Source: Clostridia bacterium (GTDB taxonomy: Bacteria > Bacillota > Clostridia > Christensenellales > QALW01). Taken from it: DNA of 64,000 nucleotides. The stretch is from the NCBI GenBank assembly GCA_900769815.1, contig CAAGID010000037.1:23737-87736 (forward strand), given 5' to 3'. Shown here piece by piece: positions 60,251 through 64,000 of the stretch. The number at the start of each line of letters is the position of its first letter. The first letter of the stretch is position 1. Both the position numbers and the translations under genes were made by a program. The notes under the pieces are model-generated. The model did no database searches, was not told the origin of the DNA, and worked only from the letters and a program-made list of their open reading frames with translations.

Positions 60251-60280
60251 TATTTTTGCCCTTCTTTTTTATGGATATAC
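60251..60280 (-). promoter_or_regulatory. SigF-like promoter of the SpoIIQ-like gene
   Basis: On the minus strand GTATA (60280-60276), 15-bp spacer, GGCAAAAATA (60260-60251). It fits the forespore SigF pattern GYATA-N15-GGnnAnAnTR. No SigA-type promoter is visible. Confidence 0.6.
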
Positions 60281-60333
60281 ATAAATTTGTGTAAAAACAA
60301 TGAATAAAATACAAAAATTTTGTTTTCCCAATA

Positions 60334-60362
60334 TTGACATTGGCACTTAATTTTGTTAAAAT
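60334..60362 (+). promoter_or_regulatory. Promoter of glgB
   Basis: TTGACA (60334-60339), 17-bp spacer, TAAAAT (60357-60362). Confidence 0.8.
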
Positions 60363-60396
60363 ATAATCAGCAAATATAATATGGGAGGCTACCTAT

Positions 60397-62289
60397 ATGG
60401 GAAAAGAAAATTTTACAAAGAGCAGAATGATAAGTGATTTTGACCTTTATCTTGCCTGCGAGGGCACGCACAGAAATCTTGATGAGATTTTAGGTGCACG
60501 TCCTGTATTTAACAGCACCGGCTTAATTGACGGTTTCTATTTTGCAGTATGGGCACCCCACGCTAAGAGAGTGTGCGTTGTGGGTGATTTCAATGAATGG
60601 CAGGAAGATAATGCTCAAATGAATAGAATTCCCGATACTGATTTCTGGGAGATTTATATTGAGGGGGTTCCCACAGGTTGCCTTTACAAATATTGTATAA
60701 CGACAGCTGATGATAAGGTTATTTATAAAGCAGACCCTATGGCGAAATTTGCTGAGCTTCGCCCCAAGACCGCTTCAATGACCTATGCTGATAATTACCG
60801 CTGGCACGATTTATCCTGGTGCATCAAACACTCGAAGCCTCAGGATAAAAATCAGCCTATGGCAATTTATGAAATGCATATGGGCTCATGGATGAGAGGC
60901 CACAATAATGAAATTTTATCTTACAGTGACGTAGCAGACGCTTTAGTTAAATTTTTAAAGGAAAACCGCTATACTCACGTTGAAGTTATGCCACTTGCCG
61001 AGCATCCCTACGATGGCTCATGGGGATACCAGGCAACGGGATATTTTGCACCTACTTCCCGTTACGGAACTCCTGCTGAATTAAAGTATTTTGTTGACGT
61101 TATGCATCAGAATTCCATTGGTGTTATTCTTGATTGGGTACCTGCCCATTTTCCCAAGGATGCTCACGGTTTAGCATTCTTTGACGGTCAGTGTTTATAT
61201 GAAAAGGATGAAAATACGTCAGAGTGGGGCACTTTAAAATTTAATTTTGCATCGCCTATGGTAAGGCAGTTCCTTGTTTCCAATGCAGTTTACTGGCTTA
61301 AGGAATTCCATTTTGACGGCTTGCGTGTTGATGCAGTAAGCAATATGGTTTATCTTGATTTCTGCAAGGCTCCCGGACAGTGGACACCTAACATTTACGG
61401 TGGAAGTGAAGACCTTGACGCCATTGAATTTATTAAAACCCTTAATTCAATCGTTAAGGAGAAATTCCCCGGAGCTTTAATGATAGCTGAGGAATCGGCA
61501 AACTATCCCAAGCTTACCTCTCCTCTTAATGAAGGCGGACTGGGCTTTGACTTTAAGTGGAATATGGGCTGGATGAACGATACTTTAGAGTATATGGAAA
61601 CAGACCCGTTATATAGAAGCGGTGTTCATAACAAGATGACTTTCTCGATGATGTACGCCTTTAATGAGAATTATATTCTTCCTCTTTCACACGATGAGTG
61701 CGTGCACGGCAAAAAGAGTGTGTTAGATAAGATGCACGGTGAATATTATCAGAAATTTGCATCATTAAAAGCATATTACGGATATATGTTTGCTCATCCT
61801 GGCAAAAAAATGCTTTTTATGGGTGATGAAATCGGTCAGTTTATGGAATGGCGTTATTATGAGCAGATTGAATGGAAGCTTTTACAGTATGAAACCCATC
61901 GCGGTCTCTATACCTTTGTAAAGGATTTGCTTGCACTTTATAATGATAACACGGCATTTTATGAAAAAGACGACAGTTGGGACGGCTTTAAGTGGCTTAA
62001 TGCTGACGATAAAGAAGGCAGTGTTTTCTCAATGGCTCGTTTCAGTAAAGATGAAACGATTTTAGCCATTATAAATATGACTCCCGTTGAGCGTTACGAC
62101 TACTGGCTGTCAGCACCTGAAAAAGGTATATATAAATTGCTTCTTAACAGTGACGATAAAAAGTATTCAGGCGAAGGTATGGCTGTTCCTGATGAACTTA
62201 CTACTGATAATGAAACAAACGAGTTTACAAACCGCATTCGCGTAACAATACCGCCTATGTCGGTACTTTACTACAAGTTAGAAAAATAA
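60397..62289 (+). CDS. glgB: 1,4-alpha-glucan branching enzyme
   Basis: A 630-residue GH13 enzyme forming alpha-1,6 branches in glycogen. The N-terminal CBM48 ('YFAVWAPHAKRVCVVGDFNEW') is followed by the barrel with 'DWVPAHFPKDAHGL', the nucleophile Asp in 'FDGLRVDAVSNM', the acid Glu in 'LMIAEES' and the Asp in 'LPLSHDECVHGKKS'. Length is normal for the short form. A hairpin separates it from glgC. Together with glgC, glgD and the distant glgA it forms the glycogen pathway. Confidence 0.96.
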   Translation: MGKENFTKSRMISDFDLYLACEGTHRNLDEILGARPVFNSTGLIDGFYFAVWAPHAKRVCVVGDFNEWQEDNAQMNRIPDTDFWEIYIEGVPTGCLYKYCITTADDKVIYKADPMAKFAELRPKTASMTYADNYRWHDLSWCIKHSKPQDKNQPMAIYEMHMGSWMRGHNNEILSYSDVADALVKFLKENRYTHVEVMPLAEHPYDGSWGYQATGYFAPTSRYGTPAELKYFVDVMHQNSIGVILDWVPAHFPKDAHGLAFFDGQCLYEKDENTSEWGTLKFNFASPMVRQFLVSNAVYWLKEFHFDGLRVDAVSNMVYLDFCKAPGQWTPNIYGGSEDLDAIEFIKTLNSIVKEKFPGALMIAEESANYPKLTSPLNEGGLGFDFKWNMGWMNDTLEYMETDPLYRSGVHNKMTFSMMYAFNENYILPLSHDECVHGKKSVLDKMHGEYYQKFASLKAYYGYMFAHPGKKMLFMGDEIGQFMEWRYYEQIEWKLLQYETHRGLYTFVKDLLALYNDNTAFYEKDDSWDGFKWLNADDKEGSVFSMARFSKDETILAIINMTPVERYDYWLSAPEKGIYKLLLNSDDKKYSGEGMAVPDELTTDNETNEFTNRIRVTIPPMSVLYYKLEK

Positions 62290-62296
62290 AAAAGAC

Positions 62297-62328
62297 AGCC
62301 GAAACAATCTTTTCAGAGAGTTTCGGCT
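62297..62328. terminator. Hairpin between glgB and glgC
   Basis: AGCCGAAAC (62297-62305) pairs with GTTTCGGCT (62320-62328). There is no T run on the plus strand, so it probably stabilises or attenuates the transcript. Confidence 0.55.
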
Positions 62329-62353
62329 AAAACGTAATATTGGGGGACTTAAA

Positions 62354-63586
62354 ATGTATAGTATTGAATGCGTTGCTATGCTTCTTGCCGGAGGGCAGGG
62401 TAGCAGATTAGGCACGCTTACAAAAGAAATTGCAAAGCCTGCAGTACCATTTGGCGGAAAGTACAGAATTATTGACTTTCCTTTATCAAACTGTGCAAAC
62501 TCGGGCATATATACGGTAGGTGTATTAACACAGTACCGTCCGCTTGAATTAAATACCTATATCGGCAGCGGTCAGCCTTGGGATATGGATAGGCTCCGCG
62601 GAGGTGCCTTCGTTCTTCCGCCTTACGTTAAGGGGAAGACGGGCGAGTGGTATAAGGGCACAGCCAACGCAATTTATCAGAATATCCCCTTTATCGAGCA
62701 GTTTAATCCTGAGTACGTTCTTGTGCTTTCAGGCGACCATATCTATAAAATGGATTACCGCCGTATGCTTAATTATCATAAGGAAAAGGGTGCAGACTGC
62801 ACTATTGCCGTATTTAACGTGCCTCTTGAGGATGCAAGCCGTTACGGCATAATGTCAGCCCACGAGGACGGAAGAATCTATGATTTTACCGAAAAACCGC
62901 CTAAACCTAAAAGTACTCTTGCAAGTATGGGCGTTTATATCTTCTCTTGGCAGGCTTTGAAAAAATATCTTATTGCCGATGAAGAAAATGAAAAGTCTTC
63001 AAAGGACTTCGGCAAAGACGTTATTCCTGCAATGCTTAACGATGGACTCAATATGTATGCTTATGCCTTTGAAGGCTATTGGAAGGATGTTGGTACGGTT
63101 TACAGTCTTTGGGAAGCCAATATGGACCTTTTAGGCACAGTACCCAATTTCAATCTTTATGATGAGCATTGGCGTATCTATTCCCGTAACGAGGGCTTGC
63201 CGGGCCACTATATTTCGCCTAAAGCGGATATTAAAAACTGCTGTATTTCAGAAGGCTGTAAGGTTTACGGTAAGGTTGAGCATTCGGTATTGTTCTCAGG
63301 TGCAGTAGTCGAGGACGGTGCAACGGTAACAAACTCAATTATTTTGCCTTATACAGTTGTAAAAAAAGGAGCAAAGGTTGATAGAGCCGTTGTTTCAAAT
63401 AACTGCGTTATCGGCGAAAATGCCTGCATAGGCTGTGATGAGCCTAATATCCCCTGGGTTAAGGATAAAATGTGCACAAACGGTATCACTCTTATCGGCG
63501 ATAAGGTTACCATCGGCAAAAACGTACGCGTAGGCAGAGAAATGATGGTCGAACAGGATATTCAGGGGGGCGAAGCAAATGAATAA
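62354..63586 (+). CDS. glgC: Glucose-1-phosphate adenylyltransferase
   Basis: A 410-residue enzyme making ADP-glucose, the donor for glycogen. The N-terminal 'LLAGGQGSRLGTLTKEIAKPAVPFGGKYRIIDFPLSNCANSGI' (shown split in the literature) is the nucleotide-binding region. 'ADCTIAVFNVPLEDASRYGIM' and 'SMGVYIFSW' are conserved. The C-terminal left-handed helix repeats ('CKVYGKVEHSVLFSGAVVEDGA') are present. GGGGGA precedes the ATG. It overlaps glgD by eight bases, so GlgC and GlgD are coupled. Confidence 0.95.
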   Translation: MYSIECVAMLLAGGQGSRLGTLTKEIAKPAVPFGGKYRIIDFPLSNCANSGIYTVGVLTQYRPLELNTYIGSGQPWDMDRLRGGAFVLPPYVKGKTGEWYKGTANAIYQNIPFIEQFNPEYVLVLSGDHIYKMDYRRMLNYHKEKGADCTIAVFNVPLEDASRYGIMSAHEDGRIYDFTEKPPKPKSTLASMGVYIFSWQALKKYLIADEENEKSSKDFGKDVIPAMLNDGLNMYAYAFEGYWKDVGTVYSLWEANMDLLGTVPNFNLYDEHWRIYSRNEGLPGHYISPKADIKNCCISEGCKVYGKVEHSVLFSGAVVEDGATVTNSIILPYTVVKKGAKVDRAVVSNNCVIGENACIGCDEPNIPWVKDKMCTNGITLIGDKVTIGKNVRVGREMMVEQDIQGGEANE

Positions 63587-63980
63587 TACTTTAGGCATTA
63601 TTATGGCAGGTAATTCCGGTCTTGAACTTGGCGAAATTACTAAAAACAGACCGATAGGTGCTGTGCCTATAGGTTCAAGATATAGACTTGTTGATTTCAT
63701 ACTTTCAAATATGGTAAACTCAGGTATTGAACGTGTAGGTATTCCTACTCAGGCTCATTACCGTTCACTTATGGACCATTTAGGCTCAGGTGCCGCCTGG
63801 GATTTAAACCGTAAGCGTCACGGACTTGTAGTTCTTCCGCCACTTACAGGCTCAGGACTTGAGGTTCAGGGCGACCTTGACGTTTTAAACAGTATTTTAG
63901 ATTATATATCCGCTTCACACCGTCGCTACGTTGTTATTTGCGGAAGTGATATTTTATACAAAACTACTTTTGACGATATG
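63579..63980 (+). CDS. glgD: GlgD subunit of ADP-glucose pyrophosphorylase (partial)
   Basis: The first 134 codons of GlgD, the regulatory or catalytically weak partner of GlgC in Firmicutes. 'LGIIMAGNSGLELGEITKNRP' replaces the catalytic GlgC motif, and 'YRLVDFILSNMVNSGIERVGI' follows. The gene is cut by the contig end: the bases after 63980 are sequencing adapter, not gene. The start codon overlaps the glgC stop region by eight bases. Confidence 0.92.
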
Positions 63981-64000
63981 AGATCGGAAGAGCACACGTC
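63981..64000 (+). other. Illumina adapter sequence at the contig end
   Basis: agatcggaagagcacacgtc is exactly the start of the Illumina TruSeq read-1 adapter. It replaces the expected continuation of glgD and is an assembly artefact. Confidence 0.97.

Overview
The window comes from a low-GC, Gram-positive, anaerobic, endospore-forming member of the Clostridia, most likely an uncultured gut lineage. The evidence is Spo0A (31586-32371), a SpoIIQ-like LytM protein behind a SigF-like promoter, a GerMN-domain protein, many lipobox lipoproteins, class A PBP, HrcA/CIRCE-controlled groESL, and an oxygen/NO defence operon (flavorubredoxin, superoxide reductase, rubredoxin). There is no rRNA operon and no CRISPR array. 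The last 20 bases (63981-64000) match the Illumina TruSeq adapter, so the contig ends in artefact inside glgD.

Layout. 1-5.9 kb: the end of an integrated mobile element. It holds a replication-initiator-like wHTH protein, an AT-rich hairpin stretch, two diverged small paralogues, a Tn916-type tyrosine integrase, and a two-gene cargo unit (a membrane protein with a Cys-rich tail and a TIGR02391/Ymh protein). It abuts an initiator tRNA-Met gene with tandem arm-site-like repeats. 6.2-11.5 kb: TAXI-type TRAP transporter (binding protein and fused permease), CDF cation exporter with a divergent TetR regulator, Nudix hydrolase. 11.6-16.4 kb: glgA, an unknown lipoprotein, NfeD and flotillin FloA with a small membrane protein. 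16.5-25.3 kb, all on the minus strand: upp-uraA; guaB with a SorE-like dehydrogenase and mtlD; glyA; ylmH and an Sfp-type PPTase. 25.5-31.2 kb: esterase-like hydrolase, iron alcohol dehydrogenase, DUF896 protein, class A PBP. 31.6-36.6 kb: spo0A, then a Crp/Fnr-type regulator divergent from ferredoxin-flavorubredoxin-SOR-rubredoxin. 37-44.6 kb: EamA transporter, DUF4380-like protein, metallophosphoesterase, groESL, nadE. 44.8-47.1 kb: PqqD-like, S26B peptidase-like, sugar transferase and CgeB-like genes. 47.2-53.1 kb: MsmK/UgpC ATPase, a tandem duplication carrying two surface-protein genes and a decayed piece of alaX, intact alaX, AraC regulator. 53.2-64 kb: lacZ, tRNA-Ala(CGC), GerMN-NodB lipoprotein, Cthe_2159-like lipoprotein, SpoIIQ-like protein, glgB-glgC-glgD(partial).

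The most unusual signals are: (1) the two-gene cargo next to the integrase, a candidate defence module; (2) a family of structured multi-hairpin repeats lying 3' of the PBP, groEL and nadE genes with conserved architecture and orientation; (3) a 1.5-kb tandem duplication that carried and then eroded the 3' end of alaX; (4) a flavorubredoxin with two C-terminal rubredoxin domains under a Fnr-like palindrome; (5) a PqqD/S26B-peptidase pair feeding into sugar transferase genes; (6) a GerMN-polysaccharide deacetylase fusion.

Glycogen metabolism is split between glgA (11.6 kb) and glgBCD (60.4 kb on). Where an open frame has an upstream in-frame start, I chose the start that follows a Shine-Dalgarno sequence and say so.
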